Shown here: positions 7,794 through 15,075 of the stretch, piece by piece
How positions within the stretch are numbered: position 1 is the stretch's first letter
Layout: each line of letters starts with the position of its first letter
IMG/VR virus record: IMGVR_UViG_3300043446_000360
Coordinates: 1 to 42,224 of that record
Length of the DNA: 42,224 nucleotides
Reading direction: 5' to 3' (one strand)
Source: a virus
Position numbers and translations under genes: made by a program
Notes under the pieces: generated by a model
Seen by the model: the letters and a program-made list of their open reading frames with translations, nothing else
Databases searched by the model: none
Told to the model about the DNA's origin: nothing

Positions 7794-8633
7794 TCAGCCA
7801 ATCTTGCGATATCCTAGCACATAGTTTGCAGGATAATAAGCGACATTGACTTCCTTGCGCTGGTTACCACCAAGCACTAGGATATAACGGACTCCTTCGA
7901 CGACCTCTTCGCCAACATAGAATCCAACGTGACCAGCGAACTGGTTACGACCACGAGAGAACACAACGATATCGCCGTATTCGGGATGACGAGTCACGCT
8001 TCCGTATTGCAGGAAGCTACGAGCTTGAAGTGAATTCGTACCTTCAAATCCACTTTGCTTTAGAATAGTGTTAACGAATGCTGCGCACCAAGCGACCGAT
8101 AGCGGATCTACGTTTAGTGCTTGTTTCAGTTCTGTTCTGTTTCGCACAGCATGTTTGCCTTCCCAGTTCTTTGCTATCGCTACAGGCTTTTGCATTCCGT
8201 TGTTGTTGAACAAACTAAATGAAGACTGAAACGAAGAACTAGAATTAGACTTTCTAAAGAACGCAGCACCAGAATCGTCTTCGCTAGGCGAAGCTGTTAC
8301 GATATCATTTCTACTTGTAGCTATTGTTTGTGGCTTTGCTGCGAGTTTGGTATGATCAGGTACAGTTACGTTGGGATCCAACGGACTTTTCTGTACCATA
8401 GCCACTGCGGGCTTCCTGAACTGACAATAGTAAGAATATCTTTCTTTACCAGGAAGTAGACTTTGATTACAGAGTATCTCAGCTTGAGATAGATTCACTC
8501 TACGTTTCGGCTCTTTGAACTTAGCCGATGAGTTAGTTGTTGACGCAACAGATTTGTTATTCTCTACAACCGATGTAGATGCAGCGCATCCACTTAAAAT
8601 TAGAGCTGTTGCAATTATGGTTAGATATTTCAT
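7794..8633 (-). CDS. Lipoprotein with NlpC/P60- or CHAP-like peptidase domain (TIGR02594 type)
   Basis: A 279-residue protein. Residues 1-16 are a lipoprotein signal peptide ending in the lipobox LSGC (Cys16), so it should be lipid-anchored in the bacterial envelope. A long Ser/Thr/Asn-rich linker (about 20-145) follows. The C-terminal domain is a papain-like cysteine peptidase: WCAAF with Cys183, GHVGF with His235 and GGNQ with Asn257 form the likely triad. Such domains cut peptidoglycan peptides. The gene lies left of an RlpA-like lipoprotein gene and just before a strong terminator. Two lipid-anchored wall enzymes made by a phage suggest a role in lysis, spanin-like disruption or entry exclusion (inference). 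AGGAG precedes the ATG. Confidence 0.75.
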   Translation of the reverse strand: MKYLTIIATALILSGCAASTSVVENNKSVASTTNSSAKFKEPKRRVNLSQAEILCNQSLLPGKERYSYYCQFRKPAVAMVQKSPLDPNVTVPDHTKLAAKPQTIATSRNDIVTASPSEDDSGAAFFRKSNSSSSFQSSFSLFNNNGMQKPVAIAKNWEGKHAVRNRTELKQALNVDPLSVAWCAAFVNTILKQSGFEGTNSLQARSFLQYGSVTRHPEYGDIVVFSRGRNQFAGHVGFYVGEEVVEGVRYILVLGGNQRKEVNVAYYPANYVLGYRKIG

Positions 8634-8685
8634 AGTATCTCCTATTTTTGCTTTCGCTACGAAAGGAAGACCTTCATTACAAATG

Positions 8686-9051
8686 TTATCTAGACGTTAG
8701 TTCTTCGACAAACAATCGTGTTCGCCCTTTGTTTATAAATCCCAACTGTTGGGCACCTCCTCTTGAAATGTCTAGATCCACGCCTTTCGTAAATGGACCA
8801 CGATCATTAACTCGGACAACTATGGACCTGTTGTTGTCTGGGTTAGATACTCGCAAGACAGTTCCGAATGGAAGAGTCTTATGAGCAGCCGTTAGTCCGT
8901 TTGGGTTGAACTTTTCACCGCTGGCAGTTTTAGTGCCGTGCATATACCAAGTCGCATTTACATGATAAGATCTGTTTGCGGTTTCATTCGACAAAGTGGT
9001 ACACCCACTAAGCATGCTTAGTAGGAATACCGTCAGGGCTATTTTGCGCAT
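8686..9051 (-). CDS. RlpA-like double-psi beta-barrel lipoprotein
   Basis: A 121-residue protein with a lipoprotein signal (LSGC, Cys17) followed by a complete RlpA-type double-psi beta-barrel: ATWYMHGTKTASGE, LTAAHKTLPFGT, then VRVNDRGPF and DLDIS. Bacterial RlpA proteins are septal lytic transglycosylases acting on naked glycan strands. The conserved catalytic pattern (Glu in ASGE, His in TAAHKTLP, Asp in NDRGPF) is intact. The SPOR domain of long RlpA proteins is absent. The ATG at 9049-9051 has no Shine-Dalgarno sequence and lies 5 bases from a TAAATA late-type element, so the message may be leaderless. It probably works with the peptidase lipoprotein downstream in degrading the wall. Confidence 0.85.
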   Translation of the reverse strand: MRKIALTVFLLSMLSGCTTLSNETANRSYHVNATWYMHGTKTASGEKFNPNGLTAAHKTLPFGTVLRVSNPDNNRSIVVRVNDRGPFTKGVDLDISRGGAQQLGFINKGRTRLFVEELTSR

Positions 9052-9055
9052 TACC

Positions 9056-9062
9056 TATTTAG
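9056..9062 (-). promoter_or_regulatory. Late-type -10 (CTAAATA) abutting a start codon
   Basis: CTAAATA on the minus strand lies 5 bases before the ATG of the RlpA-like gene and 7 bases after the tRNA 3' end. It is a partial match to TATAAATA. A T4-like start distance would place +1 at the ATG. Confidence 0.4.
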
Positions 9063-9068
9063 GGTTTT

Positions 9069-9144
9069 TGGTGCTCCCAGAGGGACTCGAACCCCCGATC
9101 AAGCCGTTATGAGCGGCTGGCTTTAGCCACTAAGCTATGAGAGC
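9069..9144 (-). tRNA. tRNA with anticodon CAU (Met or Ile2)
   Basis: A complete 76-base cloverleaf on the minus strand with the 3' CCA encoded. Acceptor arm GCTCTCA/TGGGAGC, D-stem GCTT/AAGC, anticodon stem AGCCG/CGGCT around loop CTCATAA, and T-arm GGGGG TTCGAGT CCCTC all pair. The anticodon is CAU. The D-arm and the TTGATC variable region look more like tRNA-Ile2 (lysidine-modified CAU) than elongator Met, but this cannot be settled by eye. Its first 10 bases overlap the end of the glutaredoxin gene. Confidence 0.92.
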
Positions 9145-9359
9145 GAGTTGTAATGGGAAAGAAGAACGTCATAACCGCCAGTCACTTCTTTGTTAACGAT
9201 GATGTATGGAACAGTTCGCACATTCGGGAACTGCTCCATAAACTCATCACGAGTAATATCACGACCAATCTTAATCTCATCATACTGATCGCCTTTACTA
9301 TTCATAAGTTCTTTAGCACGATCGCACCAAGGACAATTATCTTTACTATAGATCACCAT
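9135..9359 (-). CDS. Glutaredoxin
   Basis: A 74-residue glutaredoxin (T4 nrdC-like role). The active site is C9-P-W-C12 near the N-terminus, TVP with the cis-proline at 49-51, and GGYD at 61-64 for glutathione binding. It should reduce disulfides of ribonucleotide reductase or other enzymes in the cytoplasm. The start is ATG 9357-9359, because a longer reading (to 9422) adds 21 residues with no family match. The start overlaps the end of the metallopeptidase-like gene by 14 bases. The last three codons and TAG stop lie inside the acceptor stem and position 8-10 of the tRNA gene, so tRNA processing would cut this message. Confidence 0.9.
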   Translation of the reverse strand: MVIYSKDNCPWCDRAKELMNSKGDQYDEIKIGRDITRDEFMEQFPNVRTVPYIIVNKEVTGGYDVLLSHYNSLS

Positions 9360-9888
9360 TGTCACTATACAATACTCCAGTCTTTTGTTTGAAATGATAT
9401 CCGTGAGTTTTTTTCCACTCACTTAGAATAACTTCTTGATCACGTCTTGCTTCAACTTCCCAAGGCAAATTGAAATAGTTGATCTTGCCTGGACCATCAG
9501 ACTTGATCATCTTGTTTTTCCATTTGCAATAGTCGGCTTGTATCGCAAGATCTTTTAGATCGCCTGTTGCATACTGTCGAATGTGGACGATTTCGTGAGC
9601 TAGAACTCTGTAGAGCATTCTATCTTTAAGATAGTTGCAGAGTTCCATGTCATAACTTCTAGGTCGATGATTATCATCTTCCCAGATTACAGAACCATAG
9701 AACTTGGTGTTCTTTAGTCCTTCTTCCAATGTGATGTTTAGAACAATGTTATTCGCTAGTCGAGTTCCTAGTGTATAACCAAGCATCCATCTAGCAGCAT
9801 TCTTTACCAGTTTACGTTTACGAGCGTTTCCGCCCGTGATATGAATTTCCGCCGTATTGTTGGCGTATTCCAAAGCCTCTGGGATCAT
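9346..9888 (-). CDS. HExxH metallopeptidase-like protein (SprT-like)
   Basis: A 180-residue protein with a zinc-metalloprotease motif: LAHEIVHIRQY places His98, Glu99 and His102, and PWEVEAR at 142-148 offers Glu as a third ligand. This pattern fits SprT-like or related phage metallopeptidase-like proteins, whose targets are unknown. The start is the ATG at 9886-9888, preceded by GGGAGG at good distance. The 41 extra residues of the longer frame overlap a promoter and lack support. A TTGACG-17-TATGAT promoter lies at 9916-9944, so it is early. It overlaps the glutaredoxin start. Confidence 0.6.
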   Translation of the reverse strand: MIPEALEYANNTAEIHITGGNARKRKLVKNAARWMLGYTLGTRLANNIVLNITLEEGLKNTKFYGSVIWEDDNHRPRSYDMELCNYLKDRMLYRVLAHEIVHIRQYATGDLKDLAIQADYCKWKNKMIKSDGPGKINYFNLPWEVEARRDQEVILSEWKKTHGYHFKQKTGVLYSDNGDL

Positions 9889-9915
9889 GGCACCTCCCTT
9901 ATTGCTTATTGGACT

Positions 9916-9944
9916 ATCATACTCTAAAGGCGTGTTTTCGTCAA
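9916..9944 (-). promoter_or_regulatory. Sigma70-type early promoter (metallopeptidase/glutaredoxin/tRNA)
   Basis: Minus strand CTTGACG, a 17-base spacer, then TATGAT, placing +1 about 20 bases upstream of the GGGAGG site of the metallopeptidase-like gene. Same architecture as the other early promoters in this window. Confidence 0.65.
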
Positions 9945-9961
9945 GAACGCTATTATTTAGC

Positions 9962-11386
9962 CTAGCCGAATTTGAGCTTGCTAAACTTGTTTTTTGGCTT
10001 ATTGCGCTCACGGTCTTCCATCCCGAACTTGGTATTGTCCATCACAGCCTCGGATCGGCGGGTTTTGCCACCACGGCTATCATCAATCAGATCATCTTGG
10101 GCAGATTCTTCAAGATCAAACAGGCGCATCTTGACGCGGTCAACGCCCACGAAAAAACGCTTGTTTTCGCCAGGATCGCTATAGCGATTTTTGAGCTGTT
10201 TGACAAGAAGCTGACCACGCTCATCCATATCCTCGTCACGAACAAGAGCAATCATAAAGTCAGCAGTCGCAGGCAAACCAAACGACTCGGAAGTATCTTC
10301 AAGCCCAGGATCGTTGTTAGAGTATCCAGAACGAGTTGTTTGAGTAGCAGAAACGATTGGGAGATTACGTTCGACGGCAAGACCACGAAGTTCTTCTGCG
10401 ATAGCTTTGACGTAAGTGTAGCTGTTTACGTTAGATCCTGTTTTGATACGCGACGAGCAACAGATATTGAGATAGTCGATATAGATGATGTCGGGTACAA
10501 AGTTGCGCTTGAGATTCAACTCATTCAACACATGACGGAAGTGACCTACGTGCGCAGAAGCAGTAGGATATTCCTTGATAATCAGTTTGCCTTGTGTCTT
10601 GGTCTTGAGACGAGCAATCTTGTTTTCGTAAAGTTCGCGCGGTAGTTGCTTGATATCTTCGGTAGCTATGTTGAGCAGATTAGCGTCGATACGCTCCGCG
10701 ATCTTTTCTTCAGCCATCTCCATAGTGATATACAGAACGTTCTTACCCATAGAAAGATTAGCTGCTGCGAAGTGACACATCGCGAGCGTTTTACCAACAC
10801 CTGTACCAGCTAGGATAATGTTGAGTGACTTACGAGATAGTCCACCGCGAGTGATCTTGTTCATCAGATCAATATCGAATGGAACCTTTTCTTCGACGCG
10901 ATGATAGTAGTCGAAGCGATCTTCGAAGTCATCAATGAAGTCGTGACCAATATGACTATCGAAAGATACACCAAGAGCTTCAGATAGAATCTCAGGAATA
11001 GAGTTCTTGGTTCTGTTATGATCTTTACCGTCAAGGATAGCGATACTATCCATAACTGCATTGAACACAGCGCGCTCTTGGCAGAATGCTTCTGTCGATT
11101 CTAGTAGCCATGTAGGATCACTTGGCTCTGGCTCGACAAGATTGCGAACCAGATCCATAGAACGCTTATGTTCTTCTTCACTTAGATTAGTGCTAGACTC
11201 AATCTCAATCCCAATAGCTTCACGAGTCGGACGAGAGTTATACTTAGACATGAAATCATTGATACGCTTGAACACGACACGTTCTGACGAATCACTGAAA
11301 TATTCTTCTTTTAGAAATGGTAACGTCTTGCGGGCAAAGTCGTCATTATGAACTAGATTTTTCAGAATCGTTAGTTCGATCCTCAT
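9962..11386 (-). CDS. 41: Replicative DNA helicase (T4 gp41, DnaB family)
   Basis: A 474-residue hexameric 5'-3' replicative helicase that unwinds the fork and works with primase. Walker A GTGVGKT is at 194-200, Walker B IIYIDYL lies about 110 residues later, and the RecA-like core also shows SATQTTRSGY. The length matches T4 gp41 (475). The start is ATG 11384-11386 (MRIELTILKN) with AAGGA upstream. A longer frame adds a 21-residue hydrophobic run inside the preceding gene and is not credible. The first 41 bases overlap the end of the 115-residue gene, fitting tight cotranscription from the uvsX promoter: uvsX, two small genes, then 41. Confidence 0.95.
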   Translation of the reverse strand: MRIELTILKNLVHNDDFARKTLPFLKEEYFSDSSERVVFKRINDFMSKYNSRPTREAIGIEIESSTNLSEEEHKRSMDLVRNLVEPEPSDPTWLLESTEAFCQERAVFNAVMDSIAILDGKDHNRTKNSIPEILSEALGVSFDSHIGHDFIDDFEDRFDYYHRVEEKVPFDIDLMNKITRGGLSRKSLNIILAGTGVGKTLAMCHFAAANLSMGKNVLYITMEMAEEKIAERIDANLLNIATEDIKQLPRELYENKIARLKTKTQGKLIIKEYPTASAHVGHFRHVLNELNLKRNFVPDIIYIDYLNICCSSRIKTGSNVNSYTYVKAIAEELRGLAVERNLPIVSATQTTRSGYSNNDPGLEDTSESFGLPATADFMIALVRDEDMDERGQLLVKQLKNRYSDPGENKRFFVGVDRVKMRLFDLEESAQDDLIDDSRGGKTRRSEAVMDNTKFGMEDRERNKPKNKFSKLKFG

Positions 11387-11693
11387 TCCCAATCCTTCCC
11401 GTTTGTTTGAGCAAAATATCAAAAAGAATAGATGCAATAGTATCTTCAAATCTACTCTTGATACTATCCGTCAACATTTCTTCAGCAATGAATGACTCTA
11501 CGATGTGATAGTTAAACTTAAGAAGCGCGTCACCGTTTTCTTCTGGCTCTTCGTTTACTTTCAGATTTTCGTAGTGATATACCATACCTTCAAACTCCCC
11601 TTCTTCGATGCGAATGCAAACGAAGTTAGGTACATCTGTTCGTTCGATATGACTGTAGCTAGGTGCTACGGGATTCTCAACGACGCTTGCCAT
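11346..11693 (-). CDS. Conserved phage protein between uvsX and 41
   Basis: A 115-residue acidic protein of unknown function. The N-terminal half is beta-rich (PNFVCIRIEEGEFEGMVYHY), and the C-terminal half is helical with an acidic/Ser tail. Short genes of this kind sit between uvsX and gene 41 in T4-like marine phages (from memory). It overlaps the 68-residue gene by 17 bases and gene 41 by 41 bases, so it belongs to the uvsX operon. A role near the replisome is only a guess from position. Confidence 0.7.
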   Translation of the reverse strand: MASVVENPVAPSYSHIERTDVPNFVCIRIEEGEFEGMVYHYENLKVNEEPEENGDALLKFNYHIVESFIAEEMLTDSIKSRFEDTIASILFDILLKQTGRIGNEDRTNDSEKSSS

Positions 11694-11883
11694 TTTGAAT
11701 CACCTTGATACCCATTGTGTAGTTTTCAGCAGCAGCTTCTGCCCAACTTTGACTCTTTTCAATATACTTTTCTGTCATAATATACTTACCATCTTCAAAG
11801 AAGTCCACATGAAAGCTACCTTCTGATTTGTGAACTTCTGCTTTCCTTTTACCGTCATCGCTAACGTATTCACTGATCAGCAT
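11677..11883 (-). CDS. Small conserved phage protein in uvsX operon
   Basis: A 68-residue protein starting MLISEYVSDDGKRKAEVHKS, with alternating charged and aromatic residues consistent with a small beta fold and a C-terminal helix (AWAEAAAENY-like SWAEAAAENYTMG). The function is unknown. The start is ATG 11881-11883, directly preceded by GGAGGAAG, an excellent ribosome binding site inside the end of uvsX (overlap 14 bases). The longer frame to 12000 lies wholly within uvsX and is rejected. Confidence 0.7.
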   Translation of the reverse strand: MLISEYVSDDGKRKAEVHKSEGSFHVDFFEDGKYIMTEKYIEKSQSWAEAAAENYTMGIKVIQNGKRR

Positions 11884-12919
11884 CTTCTTCCTCCGAAAGA
11901 ATTGCGCCGTGCGCGATTGAATACTTTTCCTTGATGAAAGTAGCAAAGTCAGTTTCCTTGAAGATTTTCTTCCAGAAATCTGCGTTGTCAACGATATCAC
12001 CTGCTCTCATGTTAGGAGCAAGGACTTCTCCTGTTTCTTTATCTACTCTAGCATACCAACCAACTTTAGGCTTAACAATATAACCGCCATCAATAGCCAC
12101 ATCCAGTAGACCGCTCCAGCGATTAATACCTCCCTCATAGTTGATCGTAATAGGGATCTTGGACTTTTCTTTGACATAGCGTGATTTCTCCACGTTAATC
12201 ACAAAGTGATATCCTTGGATACCATCAGAGTCCTTATCTTGCTGACGACCAAGAATCCAGATGTTATCTGAACCGTAGTAAGAACCAGTACCACCGCCGA
12301 CGATATCCTTAGGATACAAACCGATTTCCTTATATGTATGATTCACGACTACCATAGGGATATCCTTGAGCGTCAGGTAAGGTGTGATCATACGGAACAA
12401 CGACTTGAGCTGTTTCGCGCGAGACATATCAGCGACTGACTTTTCGTTCAGCGCATCTTCCACTTCCTTCTTGGAAGCTAGATTACCAATCGAGTCGATG
12501 ACGATCATAACGTGTTCGCCACGCTCAAGACCAGTCAGCTGTTTCATAATGTCAAACTTCAGCTGCTCTACGTCCATGACAGGCGTATGAACAACAGAGT
12601 CGAATGGGATACCAAATGTGTTGAAATATGACTGCGGTGTACCAAACTCTGAATCATAGAAAAGAATAACACCATCAGAATACTTCTTGAGGAACGCAGA
12701 AGCCATAAGCAATGCGAAACCTGTCTTGAAGTGCTTGGATGGACCAGCGAGCATAGTGATACCAGGAACAAGTCCACCATCAACTGAGCCAGACAACGCA
12801 ACGTTGATCATAGGCACGGATGTCGGAATGGTATCTTTCTTAGTGAAGATCTTAGAATCTTCGAGCGTGGCTGTAAAAGCGATAGTTGAGTTCTTAATCA
12901 GTTTTTCTTTAAGTGACAT
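11870..12919 (-). CDS. uvsX: UvsX RecA-like recombinase
   Basis: A 349-residue strand-exchange protein for recombination-dependent replication and repair. The Walker A motif is GPSKHFKT at 59-66, close to the unusual GPSKSFKS form of T4 UvsX. Walker B MIVIDSI is present, and VVVNHTYKEIG resembles the L2-side of RecA-like folds. The C-terminus is acidic (EEEDADQ), as in RecA/UvsX proteins. It is driven by its own early promoter at 12938-12966. Partners here are UvsY (38072-38509) and UvsW (36577-38082), encoded far away. Confidence 0.96.
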   Translation of the reverse strand: MSLKEKLIKNSTIAFTATLEDSKIFTKKDTIPTSVPMINVALSGSVDGGLVPGITMLAGPSKHFKTGFALLMASAFLKKYSDGVILFYDSEFGTPQSYFNTFGIPFDSVVHTPVMDVEQLKFDIMKQLTGLERGEHVMIVIDSIGNLASKKEVEDALNEKSVADMSRAKQLKSLFRMITPYLTLKDIPMVVVNHTYKEIGLYPKDIVGGGTGSYYGSDNIWILGRQQDKDSDGIQGYHFVINVEKSRYVKEKSKIPITINYEGGINRWSGLLDVAIDGGYIVKPKVGWYARVDKETGEVLAPNMRAGDIVDNADFWKKIFKETDFATFIKEKYSIAHGAILSEEEDADQ

Positions 12920-12937
12920 ACTTCACCTCCAATGATC

Positions 12938-12966
12938 ATATTAGCGTATAACTGTGTAATTGTCAA
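12938..12966 (-). promoter_or_regulatory. Early promoter of uvsX
   Basis: TTGACA, a 17-base spacer, then TAATAT on the minus strand, preceded by AGAAGTC. The TGA stop of the upstream membrane protein gene (12963-12965) is embedded in the -35 hexamer. Confidence 0.75.
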
Positions 12967-13781
12967 GACTTCTTTTCTAGCACAACTGGTTCCCATAGAT
13001 CCCCATCCGTAGTAACAGCTTCTATTCTATCGACATCTAGCTTTAGGTTCTTACTTGCTGCGATAATCATCAACACAGCCAAAGGATCAACGACAAGAAC
13101 AAGTAGCAGGATCATAGCACGGATAGCTGCTTCTAGATCACGCTCGCTACCTTCGCCATAGATCATTTCTGCCACATAACGAATAGGACCAACTTCTAGC
13201 TTGATAGCACGAGTCGCAGCCATAAGCGGAGCTTTCTCATCAAGTAGTGTGTCGATATTTTTCTGTGCATCTTTCATTTCAGCTGCAATCTGATCGCGCT
13301 CTTTCTTTTGCTGAGTGCGAACTTGCATAGCTGTTTGTGCGCGATTGTTCCTGTCGATGATAGCGTCGATGGCTTTATCCATCTGTGCAAGTTGCTGTTC
13401 TCCTCGCGTGATGCGCGCACGCTCGCGCGCGAGGGAGCCGTCGATACGTTCTATCTTCGCAGCTACGTCTCCCACAGGAGCAGTCTGCTCGAGATGTGCT
13501 TTGGATAAGAAACCAAAGATACCCATGCTAGTGATAAGCATGAGAACAAGAAGCGCGATAGTGAAATAGGATTTGAGTAGAAACGGAACGTGACGCCAGT
13601 TTCTGTAAAGCCATGAAGCAAGAACGATCTTACCGAACTCTAGTGTTCCACCAAGAATCACTACAGCCCAGTAGGCTCCAGCGAAGATAGCTGTGAGACC
13701 TGTGACTGAATACCAAGCAGCAACGACGGAGAGTGCAATCCCCGTCGTCATAATGAGTGCTCTATCGAAACTAAACGTCAT
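12963..13781 (-). CDS. Inner-membrane protein with central coiled coil
   Basis: A 272-residue protein with likely membrane spans near 10-30, 34-56, 72-93 and 220-243. Between the third and fourth spans lies a charged region (about 104-190), strongly heptad-like and rich in Arg, Gln and Glu, that should form a coiled coil in the cytoplasm or periplasm. I recall similar membrane proteins in other T4-like marine phages, without known function. It begins within the end of the 73-residue gene upstream and ends in the uvsX promoter. Its placement among replication genes could hint at membrane attachment of the replication complex or host-envelope control, but that is speculation. Confidence 0.75.
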   Translation of the reverse strand: MTFSFDRALIMTTGIALSVVAAWYSVTGLTAIFAGAYWAVVILGGTLEFGKIVLASWLYRNWRHVPFLLKSYFTIALLVLMLITSMGIFGFLSKAHLEQTAPVGDVAAKIERIDGSLARERARITRGEQQLAQMDKAIDAIIDRNNRAQTAMQVRTQQKKERDQIAAEMKDAQKNIDTLLDEKAPLMAATRAIKLEVGPIRYVAEMIYGEGSERDLEAAIRAMILLLVLVVDPLAVLMIIAASKNLKLDVDRIEAVTTDGDLWEPVVLEKKS

Positions 13782-13992
13782 TCTTCTTTAGTGTTCTTCC
13801 GAATGTCGGATTGTGCTGTGCTCGGATCTGGGTGTTTTCCCAAGTCCAGCACTCACCAGTATCATCCTGAAAGCAAACCCAAAGCCAATGATGCTCTGTC
13901 CCATAATCTACTAAGAAATGTGCAAGCGCCTTACCCTTTGGTGTATCGAGTGGGATAGGCGGATCAAGTTGTAACATCTTATTGCTCATCAT
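13771..13992 (-). CDS. Small conserved phage protein, Trp-rich
   Basis: A 73-residue protein of unknown function with a distinctive core: PPIPLDTPKGKALAHFLVDY, then HHWLWVCFQDDTGECWTW. I recognise this pattern from other T4-like marine phages, always as hypothetical. The start is the ATG at 13990-13992, which overlaps the upstream stop (ATGATGA) and has AGAGG at proper distance. The longer frame to 14037 lies in the upstream gene. The Trp-rich strand pattern suggests a small beta-barrel, but nothing more can be said. Confidence 0.7.
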   Translation of the reverse strand: MMSNKMLQLDPPIPLDTPKGKALAHFLVDYGTEHHWLWVCFQDDTGECWTWENTQIRAQHNPTFGRTLKKNDV

Positions 13993-14276
13993 AAACCTCT
14001 TGTAGTTTTCAACACCTTTTCTAACATCTCCTGACACTTCTCTTTACGATTAGGCCAGTGAATATAAGCCTTGTCTGCCGTTTTGATTAGATTGTTCAGC
14101 AGCGGAACAATGATAGACTCGAGAACTTTGATTTTCTGAGCCAGCTCTTCTTCCTTTTCTGTAAGAGCTTGATGCTTTTCGTCAAGAGCTTGAAGCACAT
14201 CATGCTTAATTTCATGCTCATCGACTCCAGTAAAACCAAAGTCAAAACCAAGATATTCTTGTGGAACTTTTACCAC
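13989..14276 (-). CDS. Small helical phage protein (GTG start)
   Basis: A 95-residue protein, mostly helical and highly charged. Residues about 20-55 (HEIKHDVLQALDEKHQALTE onward) have heptad character, and YIHWPNRKEKCQEM near the end is shared with hypothetical proteins of other T4-like phages (from memory). The start codon is GTG at 14274-14276, supported by GAGGAG seven bases upstream inside the end of the PP-loop gene (overlap 7 bases). The function is unknown. Confidence 0.7.
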   Translation of the reverse strand: MVKVPQEYLGFDFGFTGVDEHEIKHDVLQALDEKHQALTEKEEELAQKIKVLESIIVPLLNNLIKTADKAYIHWPNRKEKCQEMLEKVLKTTRGL

Positions 14277-15043
14277 AGCTCTGCTCCTCTATTAGCCCAG
14301 TCACGACAAACGTCCATAACTCGTTTACGATTGTTGAAGTTCAATCTAGGATTAGGTAGAACTTCTTTTTCGAATAGCTTATCTATTCCTGATCCAAGCT
14401 GCAAGTTGATATGTTTCTTTACACCACCAACTTGCTTGAACTCAGGGAACGCTTCGACTACATGATGTTTCTGATAAGGCTGATTCAACTCATACCAGTC
14501 TTTGCTCATAAAGAACTTAGCCACGTCTGGATCAAGATACGGAGCAATGAATCGTTTCTTGTTCAGCTCTTCTGCGATTCGTTTATGCCACAGATATCCA
14601 GCGCGACTGTTAGCACCAAAGTAGTCTCTACGAAACTCGTCGAACTTATCTTTCGTATGCTTGTAGTGAATGTTTGCTTTCTTAGATACACCATAGTATC
14701 CATCAGCAGCCCATCCACTTAGAACTTCATGCTCTTTGATCTGAGGATACACATACAGAAACGGAAAGCAGCACTCGAAGTGCGTTTTCTTTTCGCAGTA
14801 TACCTCTTTAGCCAAACGAATGAAGTCTTGCTCTATGTTATCAGTTGGAACTACAACAACGCAATAGTCCCATCCCATATTCTTTGCGATATCGACTGCT
14901 TTTTGCGAATCATATGACGGCTGACCATCGAGATGAAACGTGTATGCAGTTATCTTTTTTCCTAGTCTGTGTGCAGCAAAAGCAACAGATACACTATCTA
15001 CACCGCCAGAGAGTAGGACAGCTACGTTCTTTTCACCAGACAT
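14270..15043 (-). CDS. PP-loop ATPase, asparagine-synthetase-like
   Basis: A 257-residue enzyme with the PP-loop SGGVDS at 12-17, which binds ATP pyrophosphate and adenylates a substrate. LSGWAADGYYG and IAPYLDPDV match the synthetase half of asparagine synthetase B, but the glutaminase half is absent, so ammonia donor and acceptor are unknown. A conserved run of Cys residues (VYCEK, FECCFP) lies mid-protein. The preferred start is ATG 15041-15043 (MSGEKNVAV), 33 bases after the polymerase stop with GAGAAG upstream. A longer frame to 15121 would overlap gp43. Such stand-alone phage enzymes may modify a small molecule, a protein or a base; this cannot be told here. Confidence 0.75.
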   Translation of the reverse strand: MSGEKNVAVLLSGGVDSVSVAFAAHRLGKKITAYTFHLDGQPSYDSQKAVDIAKNMGWDYCVVVVPTDNIEQDFIRLAKEVYCEKKTHFECCFPFLYVYPQIKEHEVLSGWAADGYYGVSKKANIHYKHTKDKFDEFRRDYFGANSRAGYLWHKRIAEELNKKRFIAPYLDPDVAKFFMSKDWYELNQPYQKHHVVEAFPEFKQVGGVKKHINLQLGSGIDKLFEKEVLPNPRLNFNNRKRVMDVCRDWANRGAELW

Positions 15044-15075
15044 AGCGTCCACTTCTCTAACCAAGATACTATCAA

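Noticed and set aside
8643-8650. CAAAAATA late-promoter-like element before the peptidase lipoprotein
   Set aside because: Two mismatches to TATAAATA and an impossible leader of only a few bases before the ribosome binding site.
9857-10645. 262-residue plus-strand open frame
   Set aside because: It is antisense to gp41 and the metallopeptidase-like gene, has no family motif or ribosome binding site, and looks like a shadow of coding on the other strand.
11884-12000. Longer N-terminus of the 68-residue gene
   Set aside because: It lies wholly in uvsX, while GGAGGAAG marks the ATG at 11883.
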